Positions 1 to 8,376 of a stretch of DNA of 64,000 nt are shown one piece after another. The stretch is from Denitrobaculum sp965232285 (GTDB lineage Bacteria; Pseudomonadota; Alphaproteobacteria; Kiloniellales; Kiloniellaceae): the NCBI GenBank assembly GCA_965232285.1, contig CBDDPL010000004.1:186001-250000 (forward strand). The letters run 5' to 3'. A program made the translations under genes and the position numbers. The notes under the pieces are model-generated. The model saw only the letters and a program-made list of their open reading frames with translations, was not told the origin of the DNA and made no database searches. Positions within the stretch are counted from its first letter, which is position 1; each line of letters starts with the position of its first letter.

Positions 1-2
1 TG

Positions 3-1487
3 TCCCTGCAGTTGTCCGAGGAAATGCTCCGTATCGAAAGTCTTGATCCTGGGCGGATCGCCGTCTCGTCGCTGACTGCAGCGGCCGGCAAAACGACAAG
101 TCCTTTGGTCCTTCAGGTCCCTTCGGCTGAAATTGGGTTCGACTTTGCGACCCAGGCCTTGCGACCCAGGGTCAAGGCTGTGTTGCAGCCCAGCAGTTTC
201 GCGCTGGGTTCGGCGCAAGAGAGCCTGTTGCTCGAGATGGCGCCCCTGAAGCTGACGATTGCGCCGCAGGAGGTAGAGGCTGGCAAGCTCTCTCTGCTTG
301 CCGAGACCACGAGCGCGATGCTTCCGGATCTCCAGATCGCTGCTGCCGATATCGAGCTCCAGGCTGTCCTCGATCCGGCGGCGGAGAGCCTGACGGGGCG
401 TCTTGACGGCCTGAAGCTTGAAGACCTCGCCGAATCGCGGCGCTTCGAGGAGTTGCTGCTGGAGGCTGCCTTTCGGCGCAATAAAGCCGGTCGAATCGAT
501 TTTACGGGCGCAGGCAGCAGTTTTGGCGAGGCGCTTTCTTTCACCTTCGAGGGCAGATCAGACCCCGGAGAGGCCCTCTCCGTGGATGTTACCCTGCCGC
601 AGCATGATTTCGCCGCCAAGCCCTTGAAGGTCAGGGATTTGTCCTGGCTCTCGGACGCTGACGTCGTGCGCGGTATTCTGTCCGGCAGCATTCACCTGAC
701 CCTGTCGCCGGAAGGGCCGGAGGGGCACGCCATGATCGAAGCCGACGGTCTGGCCGGCAAGGCGCTGGGCTTTCCCTTCGAGTCTCTGTCTCTGACAGCC
801 GGCCTCAACAAACTCTGGCCGCCGCAGGCTTCCACGCCGATCAGGATCGATCTCGCAAGTTTTAATCCGGGTTTGCCGTTACGGGATCTGCACCTTGAGG
901 CGGTTCTACCTGAAGCAGCGCCCTTTACCCTGGATCTTCGGGACGCGGCCATGACGGTTCTCGGGACCCAGCTTTCGCTCAAGAACGGGCGACTCGGCTT
1001 GCTGGAGGGCACGGCCGATCTGCCGATCCGTATCACCGGCCTCGACCTTGCCGAAATCCTCGAGCAGGCGGAACTTGCGGATGTGGAGGTTTCGGGGCGC
1101 CTGACCGGTGATCTGCCGATTTCTTTCGACGAGGGGGCGGTCACGGTGCGCCCAAGCAGGCTGGCAGCCACCGAGCCCGGCGTTTTGAGGGTGCGGTCCG
1201 AAGAAATCAGTTCCCTGCTGACCGGTTATGGCGACGAGGTGAACTCCATGGTGCGGGCCCTGGAGGATTTTCACTATGAAGATCTCTCGCTGTCGCTGGA
1301 AAAGACCGCGGAGGACGATCTGATGCTCCTGCTGTCCATTCTCGGCCAGAACCCGGCCGTCTTGGATGGGCAGCCTTTCCGGATCAATCTTAATCTGGAG
1401 AGTAATATCGGGCAGATTCTGGATACGATTGGCGAGGGGCTCGAATTGTCCAAGGATCTGCTCTCCGGCCGCTATTCCCTGCAGTGA
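3..1487 (+). CDS. ydbH: YdbH-like envelope protein, C-terminal part (5' end outside window)
   Basis: The frame is open to the left edge, so this is the last ~494 codons of a longer gene. The protein is rich in alternating beta-strand-like sequence with no obvious enzyme motif, as expected for the YdbH family (Pfam 'dicarboxylate transport', now seen as an AsmA/TamB-like protein that bridges inner and outer membranes for phospholipid transport). The main support is context: the next two genes are a YnbE-like lipoprotein and a YdbL-like DUF1318 protein, the same order as ydbH-ynbE-ydbL of E. coli, where YnbE pairs with YdbH. All three lie on the plus strand with short gaps. The family call comes from context plus fold-like character; the missing N-terminus should hold the membrane anchor. 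Confidence 0.75.
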   Translation, partial: SLQLSEEMLRIESLDPGRIAVSSLTAAAGKTTSPLVLQVPSAEIGFDFATQALRPRVKAVLQPSSFALGSAQESLLLEMAPLKLTIAPQEVEAGKLSLLAETTSAMLPDLQIAAADIELQAVLDPAAESLTGRLDGLKLEDLAESRRFEELLLEAAFRRNKAGRIDFTGAGSSFGEALSFTFEGRSDPGEALSVDVTLPQHDFAAKPLKVRDLSWLSDADVVRGILSGSIHLTLSPEGPEGHAMIEADGLAGKALGFPFESLSLTAGLNKLWPPQASTPIRIDLASFNPGLPLRDLHLEAVLPEAAPFTLDLRDAAMTVLGTQLSLKNGRLGLLEGTADLPIRITGLDLAEILEQAELADVEVSGRLTGDLPISFDEGAVTVRPSRLAATEPGVLRVRSEEISSLLTGYGDEVNSMVRALEDFHYEDLSLSLEKTAEDDLMLLLSILGQNPAVLDGQPFRINLNLESNIGQILDTIGEGLELSKDLLSGRYSLQ

Positions 1488-1583
1488 GGCGTTCAGTTTC
1501 TGTTCAGCTTCGCTCTTTTATATGCGTTATCGGCTTGGAGCTCCTGCGCCGCTGCAGGTAAACTCCCACGAGACTCCTGATCG

Positions 1584-1862
1584 GTGAAAGGTGATATCTC
1601 CTTGTTACAGGCTCTACCATCGGTTCATAGCCGCGAAAATGCGTTGCTTCCCGACGCTCGCCATCTTTCGCCCTGGGCAATCAAGTTCGCTGCTGCGGCA
1701 ACGGCCTTAGGCCTTCTCGCGGGCTGCCAGCCGACCGTCCGGGTCGAGGCGCCGAAGGAGCCCATCACCATCAATCTCAACGTGAAACTCGACGCGGAAG
1801 TGCGGCTCAAACTGGAAGAACAGGCGCGCGAAGAGGTCGAGGCCAATCCGGATATTTTCTGA
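1584..1862 (+). CDS. ynbE: YnbE-like lipoprotein
   Basis: A 92-residue protein with a hydrophobic stretch ending in the lipobox LLAGC around residues 44-48, so the mature lipoprotein is about 45 residues. The mature part (QPTVRVEAPKEPITINLNVK, then a charged helix) matches the YnbE pattern. In E. coli YnbE is an outer-membrane lipoprotein thought to complete the periplasmic bridge begun by YdbH. The ~43-residue leader before the lipobox is long, so a start further in, possibly non-ATG, cannot be excluded. The gene lies 96 bases after ydbH. Confidence 0.7.
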   Translation: MKGDISLLQALPSVHSRENALLPDARHLSPWAIKFAAAATALGLLAGCQPTVRVEAPKEPITINLNVKLDAEVRLKLEEQAREEVEANPDIF

Positions 1863-1966
1863 TGCCGCATTCCAACCATATCAAGGCTTTGAAGGCTGGC
1901 CGCTTCCCGAACAGATCCAGTGGCCCGGCCGCAGCCGTAAATTCCAGAAACGATGGCCGAGACGAC

Positions 1967-2320
1967 ATGAAAAATTCGACTCCGATGGGCCGCCGAGCCG
2001 CTCTCCTTTCTCTGGCCGCTCTCACTCTGCTGACCATAGGTGGCTTCGACCGTTCCGCCATGGCGGCCTCTCTCGATGAACTGCGCAGACAGGGGGCTGT
2101 CGGCGAACGCTTCGACGGTCTGGCGGTGGCGCGTGATGCGAGCGCTAACAGGGTCGTGCAGGACGTGAATGCGAAACGCAGCGCGATCTACAAGCGTGAA
2201 TCGAAGAAGACCGGGGCGAACGTGACCGCGGTCGGCAAGATCTACGCCGAGCAGATCATGAGGAAAGCGCCTGCGGGGACCTGGTTTTTGAACGAGCAGA
2301 ACAATTGGGTGCGGAAGTAA
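1967..2320 (+). CDS. ydbL: YdbL family protein (DUF1318), periplasmic
   Basis: 117 residues from the ATG at 1967: a signal peptide (MKNSTPMGRRAALLSLAALT, cleavage near AMA-A), then a DUF1318-type domain with the conserved 'GERFDGLAV' and 'VNAKRSAIY' segments and a C-terminal 'GTWFLNEQNNWVRK'. Third gene of the ydbH-ynbE-ydbL cluster. YdbL modulates the YdbH/YnbE bridge in E. coli. An earlier in-frame ATG at 1862 overlaps the ynbE stop (TGATG), which would suit translational coupling, but it adds 35 polar residues before the signal peptide, so the later start is preferred. Confidence 0.75.
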   Translation: MKNSTPMGRRAALLSLAALTLLTIGGFDRSAMAASLDELRRQGAVGERFDGLAVARDASANRVVQDVNAKRSAIYKRESKKTGANVTAVGKIYAEQIMRKAPAGTWFLNEQNNWVRK

Positions 2321-2368
2321 CCCGGCGGTCGGGCCCATAGCCAGCCTCTCTCGAAAGCAACGGATGAT

Positions 2369-3145
2369 ATGAAGACCGAACTGACGGGCAAGCGCGCCGT
2401 TGTGACGGCGGGCGCAGGTGGTTCCGGCCTGGTGATTGCCCGGAGCCTGGCCGCAGAGGGCGCCGAGGTTTTCGTCTGCGACGTTGACTCCGCGGCGCTG
2501 CAGGATCTGCCGGCCGGCCTGTCAGGAACGAAGGTGGATGTCTCCGATCCGGCGGCGGTGGCGGACTGGCTCTCGCCGATCACGGCGAAGGGCATCGACA
2601 TTCTCGTCAACAATGCGGGCATCGCCGGGCCTACGGCCGCGGTCGAGGAGATTACGACCGAGGACTGGCGCCGCTGCCTTTCGGTGGATCTGGACAGCCA
2701 GTTCTATTGTGTGCGGGCTGTGGTTCCGGCCATGAAGCGGCAGGGCGCCGGTGCGATCGTCAACATTTCCTCCACGGCGGGCCTGATGGGCCTGCCGCTG
2801 CGCACGCCCTATGTCGCTGCGAAGTTCGCGATCGTGGGCATGACGAAGTCCCTGGCCATGGAACTCGGGCGCGACAACATCCGGGTTAACGCCATCGCGC
2901 CGGGTTCGATTTCCGGGGATCGCATGGAGCGGGTGATTGCGGCCCATGCCGCTGCGGACGGCCTTGGCGAAGATCACGTCCGCGCCATGTACACTCAGGG
3001 CGTATCCATGGCGAGCTTTGTGTTGCCGGAGGAAATCGCCGATATGGTGGTTTACCTCTGCTCCGAGCGTGGCCGCCGGATTACCGGTCAGGTGATTGCA
3101 GTCGACGGCGGAACCGAAACGCTTTACCCGCGCGAACTGGGATAG
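2369..3145 (+). CDS. SDR family NAD(P)-dependent oxidoreductase
   Basis: 258 residues, the normal length of a classical short-chain dehydrogenase. Visible: glycine-rich cofactor loop TAGAGGSG (13-20, a variant of TGxxxGIG), NNAG (81-84), catalytic Ser around 134-135 in NISSTAG, Tyr148 and Lys152 in YVAAK, and the C-terminal 'ITGQVIAVDGG'. Asp38 at the end of beta-2 (VCDVD) suggests NAD rather than NADP. The substrate cannot be read from sequence. It stands alone on the plus strand, facing the cupin gene. Confidence 0.88.
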   Translation: MKTELTGKRAVVTAGAGGSGLVIARSLAAEGAEVFVCDVDSAALQDLPAGLSGTKVDVSDPAAVADWLSPITAKGIDILVNNAGIAGPTAAVEEITTEDWRRCLSVDLDSQFYCVRAVVPAMKRQGAGAIVNISSTAGLMGLPLRTPYVAAKFAIVGMTKSLAMELGRDNIRVNAIAPGSISGDRMERVIAAHAAADGLGEDHVRAMYTQGVSMASFVLPEEIADMVVYLCSERGRRITGQVIAVDGGTETLYPRELG

Positions 3146-3176
3146 TTTCGATTCCGCCGCACTTTGAGCTGCGATA

Positions 3177-3860
3177 TTAAGCTGGTGCCGGCGCCGTCGG
3201 TGCCTCGGCAAGGTGGTTCCTCTTAATCCAGACCCGCGCACCTTCAGCACCTGCTTTTGCCGTGGTCCGGCTGTCCTTGGGCAGGCGCAGCCAGGACTGG
3301 GGCTCGAAAGTCTCGGCCGCTTCCTCGAAGCTGCCTTCCAGGACCAGGACTTCGATGCCATTTCTGGCGTCGAGCTCGACCTCCGAGCCTGCCTGCCAGC
3401 GCTCCAGCCAGACTTCTTCGCGTTGATCCTTGAACAGTGGCATGACCTCGACGCCGCTTCTGGCGGCATCCGGGACGAAGGCCATTTTGTTGCTGTCGAT
3501 CCGGACGTGGGTGCGGTCGGCCAGATCGAACTGCCAGAGCTTCACGAAGATCGTGCAGCCGGGCGCTGAACCTGGAGTGTGGCGGGATTCGGGAGGATTG
3601 CGAATATAGCTGCCGGCCGGGAAGTCGCCATGCTCATCCTGAAACACGCCTTCCAGGACGAAAAACTCCTCGCCGCCGGTATGGACATGCGGTGAAAAGC
3701 TGCTGCCGGGGGCATAGCGGACAATGGTGGTCGCGCGCGCCACCTCGTCACCAATCCGGTCGAGCATGCGTCGGTCGACGCCGGGCATGGGAGAGCTTTT
3801 CCAGGGGATCCTGGCGGCATGAACCGTCGCGCGTTGGGAGAAATCGGCGTTGAGTTCCAT
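3177..3860 (-). CDS. ChrR-like cupin domain protein
   Basis: 227 residues with two cupin repeats. The first carries a typical metal-binding set: His58, His60, Glu64 in HVHTGGEEFFVLEG and His94 later. The second (residues ~135-215, EVLVLEGSF) lacks the histidines, as in bicupins with one active site. It resembles ChrR-type cupins (anti-sigma factor cupins), but no ECF sigma factor is nearby, so a small-molecule or stress role is as likely. Its stop is 31 bases from the end of the convergent SDR gene, and it follows the GST gene by 15 bases, so GST and cupin are probably cotranscribed. Confidence 0.8.
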   Translation of the reverse strand: MELNADFSQRATVHAARIPWKSSPMPGVDRRMLDRIGDEVARATTIVRYAPGSSFSPHVHTGGEEFFVLEGVFQDEHGDFPAGSYIRNPPESRHTPGSAPGCTIFVKLWQFDLADRTHVRIDSNKMAFVPDAARSGVEVMPLFKDQREEVWLERWQAGSEVELDARNGIEVLVLEGSFEEAAETFEPQSWLRLPKDSRTTAKAGAEGARVWIKRNHLAEAPTAPAPA

Positions 3861-3875
3861 GGGGCTACCCTCTGG

Positions 3876-4496
3876 TTATCCGGACACGCTGGGGCGTTCT
3901 GCGACGCGCTGGCGCCAGGACTTCAGGTTCGTACAGTCTTCCGGTATAGCGATTTTCGCAAAGTCGGCAAAGGCCAGACCGGCGAAGGCCGTGATGTCGG
4001 CCATGGAGAAGTTCTCGCCGGCGAGATAGGGCCGTTCGGCCAGTTCGCCATCCAGATAGCGCATGCCCGCGACCGCACGCTCGTGCTGGTGCTTCCCCCA
4101 TTCGGCGCATTGGTAGCCCTCGATGTCCGGTCCCAGTCCCGGCGTGGCGTGATGGAAATAGGTGGCGACGGCGTCCAGAAGGCCGCCTTCCGCGCGGCGC
4201 TGCATCATATGGATAACGGCCTTTTCCTTTGCCGTGCGGCCGGTCAGTGAAGTCTCGCCCGAGAGATTGTCGAGATACTCCGTAATGGCCGTGCATTCGG
4301 CGATGGTCGTACCGTCGTCCAGTTCAAGCACCGGAACCGTGCCGGAGGGGTTCTTTTTCAGGAAAGCGTCTTTCTTGTGCTCGCCACCGGGCACATCGAC
4401 GGTGACGAACTCGACCTTTTCGGTAAGGCCTTTCTCTGCCAGCGCGATCCGCACCCGGGCCGGATTGGGGAAGCCCTCGAAATCGTAAATCTTCAT
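3876..4496 (-). CDS. Glutathione S-transferase family protein
   Basis: 206 residues. The N-terminal thioredoxin-like domain (1-78) has the glutathione-site segment NPSGTVPVLELDDGTTIAE, with the cis-Pro of the VP pair and the E-C/S pair that contacts the gamma-glutamyl group. The rest is the all-helical GST C-terminal domain. It starts back-to-back with a TetR gene, with two palindromes between them, and is followed by the cupin. This arrangement suggests a detoxification unit induced when the TetR protein releases its operator. Confidence 0.9.
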   Translation of the reverse strand: MKIYDFEGFPNPARVRIALAEKGLTEKVEFVTVDVPGGEHKKDAFLKKNPSGTVPVLELDDGTTIAECTAITEYLDNLSGETSLTGRTAKEKAVIHMMQRRAEGGLLDAVATYFHHATPGLGPDIEGYQCAEWGKHQHERAVAGMRYLDGELAERPYLAGENFSMADITAFAGLAFADFAKIAIPEDCTNLKSWRQRVAERPSVSG

Positions 4497-4521
4497 GTTT
4501 GTCTCCAGGGATTGAATTTTG

Positions 4522-4541
4522 TCTATCTATCGATAGATAGA
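4522..4541. promoter_or_regulatory. Perfect 20-bp palindrome, likely TetR operator O1
   Basis: tctatctatcgatagataga is a perfect inverted repeat 26 bases upstream of the GST start, in the divergent GST/tetR intergenic region. The half-site CTATCTA is shared with the second repeat at 4574-4587. Position, symmetry and the divergent TetR gene make it a repressor operator by inference. Confidence 0.7.
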
Positions 4542-4573
4542 GTAAGTAAGTTGCATTCCTCCTCCTGTCAAGC

Positions 4574-4587
4574 CTATCTAGTGATAG
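4574..4587. promoter_or_regulatory. Second inverted repeat, likely TetR operator O2
   Basis: CTATC-TAGT-GATAG repeats the half-site of the 4522 palindrome and lies 16 bases upstream of the tetR start, so it probably serves autoregulation. The two centres are about 49 bases apart. Confidence 0.55.
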
Positions 4588-4603
4588 ATCAATTTGAAAA
4601 CTG

Positions 4604-5161
4604 GTGAAGGTCATGAGCGATACCCTCGAAAAGCTGATGGATGCGGCCGAGAACTCCGTTCGGCTACGTGGCTACCACGCGGTCAGTTTTCGCGACCTGG
4701 CCGAGGAACTCGGGATCAAGAGCTCGAGCGTTCACTACTATTTCCGCCAGAAAGAGGATCTTGGGCTTGCCCTGGTCGAGCGCTATGCGGAGCGTTTCTT
4801 CGCAGCACTGGAGACCAAATCCGCGACGGCGGAGAATCCGGAGTCGAAACTCCGCGCATTCGCGAGTGTTTACCGGGAGGCCCTGACCGGTGCCGATCGG
4901 ATCTGTCTTTGCGGCATGCTCGGGGCCGAAAGCTGCGGCTTGCCGCCTGCGCTGTCCGAGGCCGCTGGCAGTTTCCTAAAGGCAAACATCGACTGGGTGG
5001 CTGCCGCGCTGCCGAAAGGGCTGTCGCCCAAGGCGCGGCAGGGACGGGCGGTGCATATCGTTTCAACCCTGCAGGGCGCCATGATCCTGGCGAGCAGCCT
5101 CAAGGACTATGGCCTTTACGACTCCGCCGTGAAGGATCTGCTGGGGTCAGAGGGAAAATAG
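4604..5161 (+). CDS. TetR/AcrR family transcriptional regulator
   Basis: 185 residues. The N-terminal helix-turn-helix (about 25-52) contains SFRDLAEELGIKSSSVHYYF, the classic TetR recognition pattern. The C-terminal ligand domain has a cysteine-containing stretch (ICLCGMLGAESCGLP, ~100-114) that could sense an electrophile, which would fit the divergent glutathione S-transferase. That link is inference. A second start at 4613 (MSDTLEK) is also possible. Confidence 0.85.
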   Translation: MKVMSDTLEKLMDAAENSVRLRGYHAVSFRDLAEELGIKSSSVHYYFRQKEDLGLALVERYAERFFAALETKSATAENPESKLRAFASVYREALTGADRICLCGMLGAESCGLPPALSEAAGSFLKANIDWVAAALPKGLSPKARQGRAVHIVSTLQGAMILASSLKDYGLYDSAVKDLLGSEGK

Positions 5162-5162
5162 G

Positions 5163-5756
5163 TTACGTCCGCAAACGTCCACGCGGAATCCGATAGCCTT
5201 GTGTATGCAGGCTGGGATCAAGGGAATCGAGACGGGCAGTTTCAACGTAGTAGCCGGACAGCGGATTGCCTTCCAGTCGCTTGGTTTGCAGAAACCACTC
5301 GATCCGGCTATCGGCCCAGGCCCGGTTGTGCGGTCCGTTCGCCGGCTGGGATGCCTCGGCCTGGATCTCCTGGATCAGATGGTGATCGTAGCTCTCGAAG
5401 ACCTCGTCGGCGTCGGTCGCGGTGACGTGACGGCGATTGAAGACGATGGAACGCCAGGCCAGGTTGCCAAGCAGGCTGTCGTACTCGGGCGCCGTATGGA
5501 ACTGGATCGGCATCAGCAGTTGCCAGACTGAGCGGGGTACGATGTGGTCGGCATCGGTAAAGGTGCTCTGGGTTCCCGGCGCGCGGTCGTGACGCTCGAT
5601 ATAGGCCAGAAGCTGAGGGTCCGTCTGCCGGGTATGTTGGATGAGAAACGCCCGATAGCTGCCGGCATTCGATGGGTAGAGCCCTTGCTGGAGATGTGCC
5701 TGGCAACGTGTGATGAAGGCCGCGGCCGTAGCCGGAATCTGTGACGCCGTGATCAT
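5163..5756 (-). CDS. Uncharacterised protein with an HNH-like motif
   Basis: 197 residues, no signal peptide or membrane segment. The middle has DADHIVPRSVW followed by GNLAWRSIVFNRRHVTA, which resembles the H...N...H layout of HNH nucleases (DHIVP is the usual first strand). No zinc-binding Cys pairs are present and the last helix is atypical, so nuclease activity is only a suggestion. It ends one base from the convergent tetR gene. A partly overlapping minus frame up to 5988 has no recognisable content. Confidence 0.55.
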   Translation of the reverse strand: MITASQIPATAAAFITRCQAHLQQGLYPSNAGSYRAFLIQHTRQTDPQLLAYIERHDRAPGTQSTFTDADHIVPRSVWQLLMPIQFHTAPEYDSLLGNLAWRSIVFNRRHVTATDADEVFESYDHHLIQEIQAEASQPANGPHNRAWADSRIEWFLQTKRLEGNPLSGYYVETARLDSLDPSLHTQGYRIPRGRLRT

Positions 5757-5994
5757 AATCGGGAACTCCGTTCTGCAGCGATAGACTACACGAGGGTATC
5801 TTTGGATCTGTGCTGTTTTGATGAAAGAAGCTACGGGTGCGGCGGTGAAATGGATGCGGCGGACGGGTTGAGGGCAACAAACGCAGTCGGCTCATGAAAG
5901 CTCCGAACTTCCGGGCTCCGTCTCCTGCTGGAGGGCTTCCCAGGGCAAGCTCCGCGGATGAAAACGCTGACAAGCAGGAGCGACCCATGTCTCG

Positions 5995-6228
5995 CTATTC
6001 TTGCGGCCCGTCCGGCGGCCGCTTCAACGCCTGTTCGAGAACATAGGTTCGAACCGCACTTGAGAGATTCCCGCTCCGGCTTTCGTCGATTTCCTCGACC
6101 AGTGCATTGATCGAGAGCTGGCGTTCGGCGGCTAACAGCTTCAGAACCCGCCAGAAAGCCTCTTCCAGGCTCAGGCTGGTGCGGTGCCCTGCGATCACCA
6201 CCGAACGCTTTTTCAGCTCCCCGGCCAC
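5995..6228 (-). CDS. Ribbon-helix-helix domain protein (RHH_4 type)
   Basis: 77 residues, essentially one domain: strand RSVVIAGHRTSLSLE followed by two helices containing FWRVLKLLAAERQLSINALVEEID, the RHH_4 pattern found in alphaproteobacterial small DNA-binding proteins. It starts 3 bases after the fumC stop, so it is cotranscribed and probably coupled to fumC. Target genes are unknown. A related domain occurs in the RHH-PAS protein at 49760-50380. Confidence 0.75.
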   Translation of the reverse strand: MAGELKKRSVVIAGHRTSLSLEEAFWRVLKLLAAERQLSINALVEEIDESRSGNLSSAVRTYVLEQALKRPPDGPQE

Positions 6229-6231
6229 GGA

Positions 6232-7644
6232 TCAGCTTTTCGGTTTGGGGCCGATCATGTCTTCCGGTTTGACCAGACGGTCAAAGTCTTCGCCCGTCAA
6301 AAGATCGAGCGCGGTCGCCGCGTCCCGCAGGGTGGAGTTCTCGGCATAAGCCTTTTTCGCGACCTTTGCCGCGTTGTCGTAGCCGATGTGCGGATTAAGG
6401 GCTGTTACCAGCATCAACGACTGCTGCATAAGCTCTGCGATACGCTCTTCGTTCGCTTCCAGGCCTTCGATGCAGTTCTGACGGAAGGAATCGCAGGCAT
6501 CGCCGATCAGCTTTGCTGACTGCAGCAGGCTGTAGATCAGCACCGGCTTGAAGACATTGAGCTCGAAGTGGCCGTTCGAGCCGGCGACCGTGACAGTCAC
6601 GTGGTTGCCCATGACTTGTGCGCAGACCATGGTCATGGCTTCGGCCTGGGTCGGGTTGACCTTGCCAGGCATGATCGAGGAGCCTGGCTCATTGGCCGGC
6701 AGCAGCAGTTCGCCCAGGCCGCAACGCGGACCCGACCCGAGCATCCGGATGTCTTGCGCGATCTTCATAAGGGAAGCCGCCAGGACGTTAAGGGCTCCGG
6801 ATGCCTCGACGATCGCGTCATGGGCCGCCAAAGCCTCGAACTTGTTTTCGGCGCTGGTGAAGGGCAGGCCGGTAACGCTGGCGACCTGTGCCGCGAAGGC
6901 TTCGGCGAAGCCCTCTGTCGAATTGAGCCCGGTTCCGACGGCCGTGCCGCCCTGGGCCAGTTGACCCAGCCTTGGCAGCGTGGACTTTACCCGTTCGATT
7001 CCGTATTCAATCTGCTTGGCATAGCCGGAAAAGACCTGTCCCAGGGTGACGGGCGTGGCGTCCATCAGATGGGTCCGGCCGATTTTTATAATGTCGCGAA
7101 AGACGTCGGATTTGTCAGCCAGGGCTTTGTGGAGCTTTTCCAGGGCGGGCAGCGTTTCGCCGGTGATCTGTTGCAGACCTGCGATCGACATAGCGGTCGG
7201 GAAGGTATCGTTCGAGGATTGACCCAAGTTGCAGTGATCGTTCGGATGCACCGGTGATTTTCCGCCGCGCTGTCCGGAGAGAAGCTCGTTCGCCCGGCCG
7301 GCGATCACCTCGTTGGCGTTCATATTGCTTTGGGTGCCTGAACCGGTCTGCCACACCACCAGCGGAAAGTGATCTATCAGCGTGCCAGCCGCGACTTCCT
7401 CGGCGGCAGTGCAGACCGCGGCGCCCAGGTCCTTATCCAACAGGCCGAGGTCCATGTTTGTCCTGGCCGCCGCCAACTTTTGAATCCCGAGCGCCCTCAC
7501 CACCGCCGGGGGCATCTTCTCACCGCCGATCTTGAAATTCTGCAACGACCTTTGAGTCTGCGCGCCCCAATAGCGATCCGAAGGGACCTCGATGTCCCCC
7601 ATCGAATCGCTTTCGATCCGTGTTCCGACTTCCGATGTCGTCAT
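6232..7644 (-). CDS. fumC: Class II fumarate hydratase
   Basis: Reversible hydration of fumarate to (S)-malate in the TCA cycle, cytoplasmic, iron-independent homotetramer. 470 residues, normal length. Hallmarks: GSGTQSNMNANEV near 106-118, HPNDHCNLGQSSNDTFPTA near 135-153, and the mobile signature loop GSSIMPGKVNPTQAEA around 323-338 containing the catalytic Ser. It lies 12 bases after the DUF599 gene and directly before the RHH gene, so the three probably form one transcript. Confidence 0.96.
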   Translation of the reverse strand: MTTSEVGTRIESDSMGDIEVPSDRYWGAQTQRSLQNFKIGGEKMPPAVVRALGIQKLAAARTNMDLGLLDKDLGAAVCTAAEEVAAGTLIDHFPLVVWQTGSGTQSNMNANEVIAGRANELLSGQRGGKSPVHPNDHCNLGQSSNDTFPTAMSIAGLQQITGETLPALEKLHKALADKSDVFRDIIKIGRTHLMDATPVTLGQVFSGYAKQIEYGIERVKSTLPRLGQLAQGGTAVGTGLNSTEGFAEAFAAQVASVTGLPFTSAENKFEALAAHDAIVEASGALNVLAASLMKIAQDIRMLGSGPRCGLGELLLPANEPGSSIMPGKVNPTQAEAMTMVCAQVMGNHVTVTVAGSNGHFELNVFKPVLIYSLLQSAKLIGDACDSFRQNCIEGLEANEERIAELMQQSLMLVTALNPHIGYDNAAKVAKKAYAENSTLRDAATALDLLTGEDFDRLVKPEDMIGPKPKS

Positions 7645-7656
7645 GACTTGCTCTTT

Positions 7657-8361
7657 CTAATCTGTTTTGCCTTGGAAGACCTGCAGTGACCGCGAGCGAA
7701 AGTCCCGGCGGTAGAGGACCAGAACCACCCAGCTACAGGTAATGATGAAGACCGCTGAATGCACGAGCCAGCCAAGTGTGGCCAGGCCGAAGAAGTAGGC
7801 GCGCATACCACGCTGGAAATGCTGACTGGCGAGGTCTATAATCTGACCTGCCTTCTCGGCGGTGGCCCGACGTTCCGGGTCGTCGGCCGCCGAGAGGTCA
7901 TTTTGGGGCGTGATTGGCGCGGCACCGATCAGGATGGAGCAGTAGTTGAAAAGCCGCACCGACCAGGCGAATTTGAAGAATCCGTAGACAAAGATTGTCA
8001 CGAGCACCAGAAGCTTGGCTTCCCAGACCCAGCGGGTGGTTCCAACTTCCATCGGCAAATCGGCCAGCAGGGCCGTGACCTGATCCGTCGCGCCCAGCAC
8101 CGCGATCAGGCCGCCGACCACGAAGATCGAAGTCGATGCGAAGAAGACGGCTGCGTTGAGCAGGTTTCCCATCAACGTCGAATCCAGGATTCGGTTCTCC
8201 CGCTTGAGCATCTCGATCATCCAGCGGCGGCGATAGGCGCTCAGGGCGTGATACATGCCCTTTTCCTTTTGCGGGCCGTACTCGACATAGTAGGCATAGC
8301 CGAACCAGCAGAGCAGGAACCAGAGGAAAGAGACGTAATCGAGGACCGATACTTCGTTCAC
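7657..8361 (-). CDS. DUF599 family inner-membrane protein
   Basis: 234 residues with four hydrophobic segments at about 5-24, 65-92, 113-150 and 186-222. The conserved 'HALSAYRRRWM' loop, an ILDSTLMGNLLNAAVFFAST segment, and the helix-rich pattern fit DUF599, a family without known function. It sits 15 bases downstream of a halogenase gene and 12 bases upstream of fumC on the same strand. Confidence 0.85.
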   Translation of the reverse strand: MNEVSVLDYVSFLWFLLCWFGYAYYVEYGPQKEKGMYHALSAYRRRWMIEMLKRENRILDSTLMGNLLNAAVFFASTSIFVVGGLIAVLGATDQVTALLADLPMEVGTTRWVWEAKLLVLVTIFVYGFFKFAWSVRLFNYCSILIGAAPITPQNDLSAADDPERRATAEKAGQIIDLASQHFQRGMRAYFFGLATLGWLVHSAVFIITCSWVVLVLYRRDFRSRSLQVFQGKTD

Positions 8362-8376
8362 ACGGGCGGCCCGGCG

